Assembly: GCA_012845835.1 (NCBI GenBank)
Contig: JABAKD010000017.1
Span: forward strand, 982,001-1,046,000
Source: Undaria pinnatifida
Taxonomy: Eukaryota > Sar > Phaeophyceae > Laminariales > Alariaceae
Reading direction: 5' to 3'
Length of the DNA stretch: 64,000 nt
The position numbers were made by a program, and so were the translations under genes. The notes under the pieces were generated by a model. That model was given only the letters and a program-made list of their open reading frames with translations. It was not told where the DNA came from and made no database searches. Shown in pieces: positions 54,249 through 64,000 of this stretch (the stretch's first letter is position 1; every line of letters begins with the position of its first letter).

Positions 54249-56759
54249 ACTAAGGGCAGGGGTACCTTACGGTGTACCAGCGAATAAAATAGTGTCACCA
54301 CCTTCCGCGACCTCTGCTGAGGGCGAGGAAAAGTGTCGCAAGGGGGAAGGTGGAGGGGGGGTGAGCAGTAGTAGCAGCAGAAGTAGTTGGTGTAGTATAA
54401 TAAGCTGTGGTGGTACGAACAACATACACGAGCCCTCGAAACAGTAGCAGTAGCAGTAGCAGTAGCAGCAGTACGAGCAGTAGAACGATCAGTAGTAGCA
54501 GTCAAAACAAGAAGTGGGCGCAACCACAAGCAGCAAACCCCTATAGGGGAACGCACACTGTCTACGCAAAGTACACGCTCAAGGAAAAGCAGGTTCAGAA
54601 GCGCCTTCAAACGAAAGCAACCCCAGAATCACCCTCAGATGTGGGCAGCAGCATCAGCAGCAGCAGCAGCAGCAGCAGAAAAAATCATCTCTCGGGAGTG
54701 TTTACGATGTATCATAAGCCAGCTCTGACAAAATGGTTGATAGTCCGGGGCGGTCGGATGTACCCATCCACCGCAACATTGAAAAAAACAGGACAAAGAG
54801 TTACCTTCCAAGGCTCGAAGGCTTCGCTCGTGCCGCAGTAGGTCCTGTTCCGTCAAAAACGGGCTGCAGCTACATCGAAACGACCCCTCCTCCCTGCCCA
54901 GCCGTGAAGCGAAAACGCCTCAATCGGATTTCCAGCCGAAGCACCCGCTGGGTAGATAGGGGCCAGCAAAAAGGGACGACGCCGGAAGAAGCAGCGAAGT
55001 ACACATATTCACGAATTCAAGGTGCTGCAGTGTACATCGTATTGATCATATATATATACGACACACAAGCCGTCATCACATGTGCAGGCACTTGAAGGCA
55101 CATGGAAATCTCTTAATATGTCCCTCGCTGTGCGTGTGCGTGTTATACAGCTCAACAGGGGAATAACGATGTAAACAACAGCACGAAAATCGCGCCGATA
55201 AGTCTTTGTTTACACGTTTTACTCCATTTAGTGTGCGTGCTTTTACCGAGTGCATACGTTTGGCTGCTGTCGGTGAACGTGTGACGAGCGAAGTAAGCCG
55301 CGCATTTCGCTTCGTGCGACAGCAGAACAATGACGCACGTATCCTGGTGCCAATTATTTGATACCAGGTACATACCTGGTACAGCACAATATGTGCCATT
55401 GGGTAGCTATAATTAGCGCAAGGCAAACGTGGCACACGACGCATTATATCATGTCATGTCCCTCGGCAACTGACTTCTGATGGCGTTGCATCCAGTACGT
55501 GCAGCACTACTGCTGTAATTTCTCGTTTGCTCATTTACTTTTCATCTACAACGTTCATGTTTCAGCACAGTACGGGACATAAAAAAATAAACAACCAGAA
55601 AGGCAGGCTGACGCTAACGGGAAACAAGAAATCGAGATTCACGATACTGAATTTAGCGTACCACGATGCCTCTCCAAAATAATAAACAATGCCTGGGTCA
55701 GTAGGTCTGTTTCACACTGGGTGTCTAGTACTATTCCTCGTATGCTTTCCGTCTTGCTTTTATTAATAGTGACCATGTATCAGGTAACTTTAATGTTTGC
55801 ATCCGTCATATAAGGGTCATTCCTATCGAAGCAAGCCAGAGCATGGGCCAAAAAGTCCAAAATTTCCAATTTTTCGAAAACAAAATCACAGGTATCTCGA
55901 TTTCCACGTATAAGTAACAGAAACCACAAAAACTTGAAACTTTCAGTATTGCCATGTTATAGGGCGTTCTGCAAAAAAATCCAAGTTAAGCTTGACAACA
56001 GCACGCCTCAGCATTTCGACATTTCGACACAATTGTAAGCTTCCAAAACATTTTCAAAAATGCGATTCTGTAAAAGAATGAGGCTTCGACAAGAACTGCC
56101 CTCAAATTGGGATAAGAAAGAATCAACACCGACAGACTGAATCCTCGGGGCTGAGGGTGCTGCAGGGTGCAGCTGCGTAAAAGGCAACGACAACGCCAAC
56201 ATCCAACAATGGCAACAACACCGTCAACAACACCGCCAGCAATACAACAACTGCACTAACAACAGCAACAACAACTGCACCACCACCACCACCGCCACCA
56301 CCACCGCCAAGGTTTTGGCCTAAAATGAGCAAAAAAATATCAGCGCTCAGTGCACAGCAGAGAGGAGGCATACAGCGTGGAACGGCAGTAGCTACATAAT
56401 GAACTGCTACTGTAGGTTTGCTCTACTCAAAGAGCCATTCAAAGCTAACTTTTGATTGTGTCGATCCTGAAATTGCAGCGTTCAGAGCTATGGTCCGCAG
56501 CACTAAACGACGCAACACTAGTTCGTGATGAGCCATTCTGTATTATTACCAGCTGATATATTACGATGCTGAACTTTCAGCATTTAGCCATATGGTGCGC
56601 AACATTGCGTCGTCGGATGGAAAATACACTAAAAACACCAGCTGTAGAATAAGTGACATCGCATTCTGTTTAGTTTCGTGTTCCGCGTCAGCCCTGTTAC
56701 GTACGTACGTAGGTACCAGGTACCACAGGTACCGTGGTACCAGGTATTAATTTAGGCAA
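54249..56759. other. Upstream flank of VPS13 (5' UTR/promoter region presumed)
   Basis: CAG/AGT trinucleotide runs (54365-54500, 54650-54680), a TATATATA stretch at 55050-55058 and otherwise ordinary sequence. CAACAACACC-type runs at 56190-56300. No coding region or recognised promoter element. Confidence 0.4.
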
Positions 56760-57232
56760 AACATCACCCCCACCCCCTCGAACGCTCCGCCCTCTCCTCA
56801 CTGGTTGTACGACTTACAGGATAGGATTTCTAGTTTCCACGCACAGATTGAGCTGCCCCGCCCGTATCCCCCCCCCCCCCCCCCCCCGCTCCCTCTTGAT
56901 CAAACCCAGGCCCCCACGTGCTTCAAAACTCCGCCCTCCCCTAACCGGTTATTCGACTTCCAGGATTCACTTGATAAACTGATGCATTTCCTTCCACAGC
57001 TGTCAGATTTGTCCCCCTCGAAAACGGGTTTATAGTTTCCGCGCACAGACTGACTAGCATTACCCTGTTGACCCTGATAGCTACACTGTATAATAGTTGC
57101 AAGGGGAGTCGCCGACCTATATCCTTAACGAGGGCACACAACCCGCAATACGCCAGATCGGAGTATCACACAAAGTTTGCAAAGATGAGTCTCGACAAAA
57201 TCTTCGATCTCACAGCTGGAGTGTATTTCTAT
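56760..57232. repeat. Inverted copy of the 49.1-49.7 kb composite repeat
   Basis: Reverse complement of the same modules in the same order: CTCCGCCCTCCCCTAACCGG, AGTTTCCGCGCACAGACTGA, AAGGGGAGTCGCCGACCTAT and CGATCTCACAGCTGGAGTGT. Other partial copies at 43327-43475, 53030-53110, 58490-58570 and 62480-62530. Confidence 0.75.
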
Positions 57233-57944
57233 TTTTATAATAAAATATCATATCAGAGCAACAACTTCGCTTCGATCAACCCTTCCGTTGACCGATGGAC
57301 TCGGAATCGCGTTGGCTTAGTGTTGCGTGTCAGCGCAGGAACCTTGTACGATATACGTGATAGAATAAAATTCTCCAAACTATTTCGCCTCCAGTCTCCA
57401 ATCTCACAATAGCAGCAGATAGTAGTTGCCGATCAGACACCCACCAGTTTCCTGTACTCTGTCGGATATGCTTTGCGTGTCGCTGTGTCATTATCTATCT
57501 CCTGAACGTCAAGTCTCATCTCCACCAAACTCGCCCTCTCATACTCCTATGTATTCCCTTATCAAAAATGCCTCCCAAAAAATATTAAGGTCCATTCCCG
57601 CTCCACAAACCACAAACAAACCCCAGATTCCCTATTACGCTCAATCGTTTATGAACGAAGTTGCTGAGCAAAACAGCAGCGGATCAGCACCGGTCCTCCG
57701 ATAAGAAATACCACGAATACAATAGTTTAAGGTCGGATTTCCTAATCGAGTACAGGCGTGTCCTAAACTAACCTCAGTGTGCATAACAGCTCTAGAATTT
57801 ACAGTTCCCACGCGATTTGTAGGCTGTTCCTTGTGGGGTTGCTTCTTCTTTCTTATGAAACGGCCGGTAGTGTACGATAAAAGCTGCCTGAACTACAAGT
57901 GCATGCCGTATACATTTTTTTTTTCGTTTGCTCACACTTCTACT

Positions 57945-58218
57945 TTCCAGCTTGGACAAGCCGTGATCAAAGGTGTTGTCCCTTCTCCCCCCCGGTTCTT
58001 GCCTTCAATTTTTATCGCGCATAGGGTTCAGCAATCCCACTGCTCGTCGATTTTCCATCGAGTGTTGCTAACTCACGCTCTCGCGCTTTCCGCAAGTCAA
58101 TTTGTGCACAAGAAAAAGTCCCGACGAATTTATACGAATATGCACTCGGCGGGGCTCGAACTCTCGAAACTGACCTATACCAGGCTCGGGCATAACCTGA
58201 TACGCCACCGGGGCGACC
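57945..58218 (-). mobile_element. tRNA-derived SINE (minus strand)
   Basis: Minus-strand head GGTCGCCCCGGTGGCGTATC with an A-box-like block (58193-58206) and the B-box-like GAGTTCGAGCCCC (58151-58163), spaced as in a tRNA. The body is shared with 62130-62470. No intact tRNA fold is apparent, so this is a retroposon and not a functional tRNA. Confidence 0.75.
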
Positions 58219-58261
58219 GGTACTCATACCAGGTACCAGGTACGAGGACACACACCCGGTG

Positions 58262-58375
58262 ACACGCGCGATCGGAGTATCAAACAGCGCGATCGGAGTA
58301 TCACACAGCGCGATCGGAGTATCACACAGCGCGATCGGAGTATCACACAGCACGATCGGAGTATCACACAGATTG
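58262..58375. repeat. 20-bp tandem array GCGATCGGAGTATCACACAG
   Basis: About five nearly identical 20-bp units next to the minus-strand SINE; the unit comes from the CAGCTGTGAGATCGA repeat family. Confidence 0.85.
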
Positions 58376-58593
58376 CAACCTAAGACGAGTTTCGATTAAA
58401 TCTTAACCTTCCGTCTCACATCTGTACTACTAGAAGTGTTTTTTCATTTTATTGTGATAATACAACGTCATACTTGTAGTGCATCTGAAAAAACGAGCGG
58501 CCGGCAAATCATGCAGTTCGCAAATATGAGTGTTGACCCTAAATTTGTCAAACTCACAGCTGACGTAATATTTTCATGAAACAACGTACCTCG

Positions 58594-58742
58594 TACGAGT
58601 GCAATGCTTGATCTTGTCTGCCGCAGCAATGACCCATGACGACGAACTCAAGAAAGCTCTTACAGCAGAACAGGACACCCAGTACAATGAAAAACAAGGC
58701 GGCAAGAAAATACAGGAATTTAACAAGTCCGGGAGCCTTCAC
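58594..58742 (-). CDS. Candidate exon with a membrane segment (unrecognised)
   Basis: Open frame containing LVKFLYFLAALFFIVLGVLF, then a Cys-rich stretch and a strong donor TACGAG|GTACGT. No start or acceptor is evident, and its right end coincides with the terminus of a TIR element, so it may be chance or part of that element's flank. Confidence 0.25.
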
Positions 58743-59583
58743 TCCGGAGTAAGTGTAAACTAGAATGCACGATTTCTCGAATAAGAAACCCAGATCGGGT
58801 CAGTATTTCTGTTTCTTCGAAGTACGATTAACTCTCCGGCGGCTGGGGATAAAAAAAAAAGCTCAAGCTCACGACACTTCAACCTACATTCATACATGTG
58901 TCAATTTAACTCACTTGCATTCGCAATCCAGCTGGTTTTCTGTCGTATCCTTCAGTGCCCGTGGCAGCGACAGCGCGAGCTGTCCCTACCGGCGGTCACC
59001 GTTACATTTCCAGCAGCACAAGCTGCTGTTGTATACGGATGCGTGAGTATGTCGACCCGACTCGATCCCTGGGGATCATTGATCCCCGGGGATCAGGTGC
59101 CGTAGTGCGATTAACCCCTTCACAACTGGAAACCCGTTTTGGGGGCCAAAATTACTTGGATTTAGTATAGGGAGGGGTTCGGGGGCTCTAAAGGGGTTAA
59201 CGACAAAAAGAAACAGGTGTCCTTGCACATCGGCAACTAAGTATAAAACGCTGAAAAATGGGAATGCTGAACCCATATGCGCGCGAAAAATGAAGGCAGG
59301 TACTACCGGTACCAGCGGAGAGAAGGGAAGACTACGAGTACTGCTTGTGACCACGCTGCACGGCTTGTCCAGAAGGTCGCTGCGCGTAAAACCTTTTACG
59401 AGTTGAGCTGGAGAGCAAAAAAAGCGATTATTTGCAAATAAAACGGTGCCCTGTTGTACAGCTGTGCAGGAGACCTATGATACCAGGTATCACAATCAGA
59501 AACAGGACTAATGGACCAATGCTGGGTTTCTTATTTGGGAGAGGGTGCCATCTACACTGAATTCAGTATAACGGCTCCCGGAG
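58742..59583. mobile_element. ~840-bp TIR-bounded non-autonomous DNA element
   Basis: The left end CTCCGG...AATAAGAAACCCAG (58742-58795) is inverted against the right end CTGGGTTTCTTATTTGGGAG...GGCTCCCGGAG (59521-59583). The core has no transposase, contains the MITE 59111-59201 and a SINE fragment (59250-59395). Solo relatives of the right end lie at 9763-9832 and 34485-34565. Confidence 0.6.
59111..59201. mobile_element. MITE with TTAACCCCTT / AAGGGGTTAA ends, copy 2
   Basis: 91 bp with near-perfect 10-bp inverted ends. A fragment in the other orientation is at 4441-4500. It is nested inside the TIR element 58742-59583. Confidence 0.75.
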
Positions 59584-59595
59584 TTCTTATATTTC

Positions 59596-62129
59596 TGTAT
59601 TTATCAGCCTGCCGTTCTTACTATTAAAATATTAGTCTAATACAGCAGTAGCCTGTTTACGCTTCTTACAGCTAGATATCCCGTGCTGCTGTGTGATTTT
59701 CTGCATTTGAACTCCTTGAAGTTCTACGCAAAGCGAGGGCAGGGCATAGTGCGTAGGGTGCCTAACATAACACCAACAGGACGTCTTGTGCCCCCGGTGC
59801 CTCATGTCTAGCGCGTGATGCCATATCATGCAGCGAAAACGAATCCAAGTTCCATTTCCAGCAACAGCAAGAAGTGTTCCGCGGCTGCCTCGAGAGCGAT
59901 CCGAGGAGAGGAAGGATGACATTACTACCACCGTATGTAGTACCATCGGCTTGTCGCGTGCACAACAGCAGCAGTGTCTTAGCAAAGGCGATACACCGGT
60001 CTGCTTTAGCCGGAAACAAGGCGAGATTGAAGTACCATACAGCAACAACTCGACTTCGAACAACAAAACACGCACGAAGATGCTGGTACTGTTGCTGTAC
60101 CGGGTGTGGTACGTGCCATTGCCGTGCTGGGAGTAGGGGTAGGATACCAGTAAAGAGGGATGATCAAAACATATCAAAAGTTTATTGATGTTGGAATACG
60201 TCAGTCAGTCAGCGGTGCCCACACGGCTACTTGTTCTTCTTAGCCTACTGCAGTTCCTGCCCATACATGCACCCATCGCTTTATCACATGTCAGGAAAAG
60301 TCGCACCTGTTTACGTTGAACCAGGCTGTCTGCACCGAGCACGAGAGAGGGCCAAACAACGTACTCGTACCTCCAACGAGCAGCGCGGCGAAAATGTGGT
60401 GAGATGGGTTTCTCTAGCTTTTAGTGAGGACAACTTGGTTTCATTCAGAGTTAGTATCATAAACAAGCGGGTTTTATCTGTAAGTATTGGGATGTTAGTC
60501 TAGGGTGAAGGGGAGTTATGGTACTAGCTCAGGAGTGCGTTATCTGTAAAGGCGGTTTAAATTCGGGGTACGGGGATGGGTAACGCTCGTTTGAATTGTT
60601 AAGCCGACGCGAGCACCGCGGCGGCCAGTCTAGCCTACGGCCCCAGCGGCACGCGAGAGATAGGACGCCCACGCGTACGCTGGACTAGAAGAGAGCGAGC
60701 CGGGAGTTGGCTGTCGGGAGTTACCTCAGGGGTTGCTGGCGGAGGATTTCTGGTACAGCAGCAACTCAGCAGTAGTTTTTGACTTCACGTCAACTGCTGC
60801 TGTACTCGATCGACTTTCTTTTCCTGGCAGTAAAACATCGAAATAAATCCGGCAAGAATTTCGCAGAGCAGTATCAATTTGTAAACATATTAATAATTAA
60901 AAGGAACGTTGGGTCATTAATAATAGTAGAACAACAACGGTTCATATGATTTCGGGCGTAGAAGTGAGATGGCACAAGGGCGGTTTTCATGTGAATGTTA
61001 ACAATACCCAAACGGCGATTTTATTTTCAGACCGAGTGGGATGAAAAAGGAGGCGCTCAAGCAAGACGCCACGAACCCGGCATGATGACTAGACCCCTCC
61101 TCGACGAAGCTGTAAGCGCTGCGAGGCGTCAGGCCAACGAATCCCTGGCTGCGCTAAGTGAACCACGACAGACACGCGCTACGTAATTGTCTGGCCTGCA
61201 TGCAGGTGTGCCGCAGAAAAGAGTAGACTATAGCACGCCTATTACTTTCGGTAGCCTCTCTACGTCCGCACTGATATTGCGACAACTCGAACAACTGCAA
61301 CAACGCAACATTTCAAGCCGTATCTACGAGGTACGAGGTTTGCCTCTCAGGATCTGGTTTACTTGAAAACACCGGCATTGCTGCTCGTGGGAAAGGAGGG
61401 GGCACCGGCGTTTCCTTTGCCCCGAGTACTCTATGTGTGGCCCTATGTGAGGTTCGACGTTGTGGATTAGAATTTTGCGTTTGGGCGTGAAAATTTGGTC
61501 GTGTTTTCTTTGACGGCTGAGAGAGGCAACTACTACTACTACAACACTGTTTCTGCTACCCCGATGTACACAAAATTCGCCTCCTTGTACAGCAGTAAGA
61601 TCTGTGTAGTCTACACTGCATGTATGTGGAGACGAATGTTGGTCGGACAATTTCGAAGATCGAATCCACCGAAAAGGGGCGTTTCGTCCCGATCTCACAG
61701 CCTGAGATCGGGACAAGGTATTTCTCCTCCAGACAGATGCTGTCTCGAGGTTAGGCCGCAGAAGCCCCCGCGCGCACACACGCACAGAATAGCAGTAATT
61801 CGCGAAGATGCGGCAGCCTCCCTGGCCATTTGCCGAGCAGCTGCCGCTTGACCCTCGCGCACCTCGATCGCCATGGTCTGTGTGGCGTGTTGTGACGCTG
61901 CGGCGTGCTTGTGTGCGTTTCGGCTTTTCGAAATCGTATAACCACCCCTCTGAAAGGAGATGCCAACGAACATATTGAACATTGCTGTTAGCTTCGGCAT
62001 CTAGACTCGTTTTTACCATAGACTACACACTGTTTGGAAATCTTACGTCGGCATCTTGATTTTTGAGCGGCGAAACGAATGTCAGGAACATCTGTGACCC
62101 GGATCGGGGTACCATAAACATATATAGCC
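59596..62129. other. Flank with unrecognised sequence
   Basis: Two overlapping open frames of 181 and 231 codons on the minus strand (59632-60177, 61324-62019) show no family motif and no codon pattern I trust. A helix-like minus-strand stretch AIEVREGQAAAARQMAREAA (about 61800-61880) is noted but unsupported. The candidate terminal exon at 61031 lies here. Confidence 0.4.
61031..61186 (+). CDS. Candidate terminal exon (52 codons, unrecognised)
   Basis: Good acceptor ttttattttcag|ACC, then a charged frame ending RPLLDEAVSAARRQANESLA...RAT and TAA. Composition resembles a soluble helical C-terminus. No upstream exon could be joined with confidence. Confidence 0.35.
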   Translation, partial: TEWDEKGGAQARRHEPGMMTRPLLDEAVSAARRQANESLAALSEPRQTRAT

Positions 62130-62470
62130 GGTCGCCCCTGTGGCGTATATGTTATCCTCGAGCCTGGTATAGGTCAGTTTCGTGAGTTCAAATCTCTCCG
62201 AGTGCATCTTGATAGACTACTCGTATAAATTCGTGGGGACCTTTTCTTGCGCACAAATTGACTTGCGGAAAACGCGAGAGCGTGAGTTAACAACAACACT
62301 CGATGAAAAATCGACGAGCAGTGGGATTGCTGAACCCTATGCGCGATGAAAAATGAAAGCAAGAACCGGGGGGAAGAAGGGACGACACCTGTGACCACGG
62401 CTTGTCCAGAAGCTGGAACGTAGAAGTGTGCGAAAAAAAAACGAAAACAGAACAAAACAAAACAAAACAA
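62130..62470 (+). mobile_element. tRNA-derived SINE (plus strand)
   Basis: Head GGTCGCCCCTGTGGCGTATA, decayed B box GAGTTCAAATCTC (62184-62196), the same body as the 58-kb copy (CAAATTGACTTGCGGAAAAC, GGGATTGCTGAACCCTATGC) and an A-rich tail (ACAAAACAAAACAAAAC). Confidence 0.8.
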
Positions 62471-62919
62471 AATGGCCTGAACGACCGATAGATTGAGTGA
62501 TTGAAACTCAACTTTGCAAGCTGCGTGGTACATCTATATTTCATTTATGATATGGTGTCTGAGAACTAAACCTACGATAAGTTGCACAAGCTTTACGGAA
62601 GGTCGTTCGCGCGTGTTCCATATTTTATCCTCAGAAAATATATTTAAAAGTATTGTGGAACTTTGAAAGATATTGTGGAAGTGGTCCAGGTAGAGTCCTT
62701 CGGAATGCTGCACACACGCACGCACGCACGCATACACGACACGCATACAGAAGCGGCTGCTTTGAAGTGCGGATGCTGGTGTACCATGGCGGCCACAACG
62801 TAGAGCTTGATGAACTATGTGTGATTCAGGAACACAACAGCAGGCGACGAACGATTTATTATGTTAGAGCTGAAACAGTGGACCATCTCGCCGACTCCGG
62901 GGGGGGGGGGAGGGCATCC

Positions 62920-63001
62920 ATGGCTTTCGCGGACCCCATGACCTCCGTGGGTCTTCACAGCCCCCCCGCACTCGCTTTGGTCTCGCAGACCCTGTTCAAC
63001 G
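62920..63001 (+). CDS. Candidate first exon (unrecognised)
   Basis: ATGGCTTTCGCGGACCCC in a fair start context, 27 codons, then AACG|GTGAGT, a strong donor of the same style as those in the VPS13 gene. A G-run lies just upstream. No downstream exon is recognisable within the last kilobase. Confidence 0.3.
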
Positions 63002-63351
63002 GTGAGTGTGGCCCGGCTGGCAGTCAGACAAACAACCATATTGACAGGCAACCTCGAACGCGCGAAACACGGTTCGAGCAAACAGATGCACAATAGTTTC
63101 CCACAGACCCACAGGCACACAGATAGACACGTTGGTCGTTAGGCCAATACGCTGGCAAACGGGAGACGTGCTGACAGATCGAAAAAACAGAACCACCCCG
63201 TGTACAGGACCGCCGTGACGGCAACGCTAGGCGCCCTGTGATAGACAGGAAGGGTGCCAATGGCCCTGTTTCACCTTCCCGCGCGGAAGGAAACCCGTGC
63301 ACCACGGGGCGCGCGTATGGTAACTCAGCCGTCCCAGTTCCTCGAAACAAT

Positions 63352-63690
63352 AAAGAAAGACAGGAGGCGAGGCGTAGCGGAAAGGCCCGGTTATCCTTCC
63401 GAGTGGTGCGCTACCAGCGCATCCACGGTTGCACACCTCGCACGTAGCTGTTGCAGTTCCGTGAAAAGTCAGAAAGGAGACGGGCGTGGGTAAAGGTACG
63501 GTATATCTCCCGAGTGGTGCGAAACGCGCGCATCAACGGTTGCACGCCCCGTACACAGCGCGTAGCTGTCGCAGTTCACGGAAATTCAGAAAAGAGGCGG
63601 GCGTGGGCAAAGGAGCGGTATACCTCCCGAGTGGTGCGAAACGCGCGCACCAACGGTTCCTCGCCTCGCCCACGCAGCGAATATAGGCCT
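63352..63690. repeat. ~115-bp tandem repeat (three copies)
   Basis: Units share GGCGTGGGNAAAGGNNCGGT, CTCCCGAGTGGTGCGAAACG, CAACGGTT(G/C) and CGTAGCTGT(C/T)GCAGTT. The last two are the most alike. Confidence 0.85.
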
Positions 63691-64000
63691 CATGTTGAGG
63701 AGGGGGCAGAGCTTGGAGGCTCGTTTTGGAGGCCAGAGCCCTGGACCCAACGAAAGGTGTCACGCGATAGGCGGAGTTCGGGCACAGGCCCGGCTAACAA
63801 CGCACATCGCCCCCCCCCCTTACCCCCTTGGTCTCTGTTATGTTGTCGTTTGCGTTTCGGTTGTGCGTTTTGGTTTCTTCGTGTACTTGCAGCTGGTGTC
63901 GTTCTTTCTCGTCGTTGTTTTCCGGCGACCACGACGCGATAAAACAAACGAAGAAAAACACAGACACACAGACGCCAGAACCTCGGGTGTTAACCATAGA

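Noticed and set aside
58151-58218. Functional tRNA gene
   Set aside because: A and B boxes are present but no acceptor-stem pairing is apparent, and the sequence continues into a repeated body, so it is a SINE.
58262-58375. CRISPR-like direct repeats
   Set aside because: The 20-bp units are directly adjacent without spacers; it is a simple tandem array in a eukaryotic genome.
59632-60177. 181-codon minus-strand frame as a gene
   Set aside because: No recognisable domain, Cys/His/Arg-rich random-like composition and an equally open plus-strand frame opposite.
61324-62019. 231-codon minus-strand frame as a gene
   Set aside because: No domain recognised; overlaps open frames in two other phases; composition is not distinct from non-coding flank.

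Overview
The window is nuclear DNA of an intron-rich eukaryote. The best guess is a brown alga or another stramenopile: GT-AG introns average more than 1 kb, exons are very long and filled with Gly/Ser/Ala/Asp low-complexity coding, and introns carry trinucleotide, pentamer and minisatellite arrays plus short interspersed elements. The species cannot be named from the sequence alone. There is no bacterial operon, rRNA, confident functional tRNA gene or CRISPR array.

One gene dominates. From about 54.25 kb down to the left edge, the minus strand encodes the N-terminal part of a giant VPS13-family (chorein, bridge-like lipid-transfer) protein. I read 35 exons, about 14.1 kb of coding sequence and about 4,690 residues, and the gene runs off the left end. 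Nearly all splice phases agree from exon to exon, and the VPS13 landmarks appear in order: the chorein N-terminus (exons 1-2), the NIHIRYED motif (exon 5), the KAWW motif (exon 7), then at least four further beta-groove modules built from the same succession of strand and helix segments. The long insertions between strands are Gly/Ser/Ala/acidic and probably disordered.

The most unusual point is an eight-cysteine FYVE-type zinc finger placed in the linker between two beta-groove modules and split across intron 27. If real, it would add a PI3P/endosome-binding site midway along the lipid-transfer bridge. Other points are a partial copy of exon 20 lying in the next intron, and a repeat copy that covers the exon 17 splice donor.

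Introns hold most of the non-coding content: tRNA-derived SINE fragments, two short repeat families that share a 3' end (AATGAGTAC followed by a poly-C tract), Stowaway-like MITEs, several TIR-bounded non-autonomous DNA elements, GGGTC-rich dispersed repeats, a palindromic AGCTCCTCA family and many minisatellites.

The right flank (54.25-64 kb, upstream of the gene) is mostly repeats. I see only weak candidate exons there: a plus-strand terminal exon near 61.1 kb, a plus-strand first exon near 62.95 kb and a minus-strand membrane-segment exon near 58.65 kb. None is recognised.
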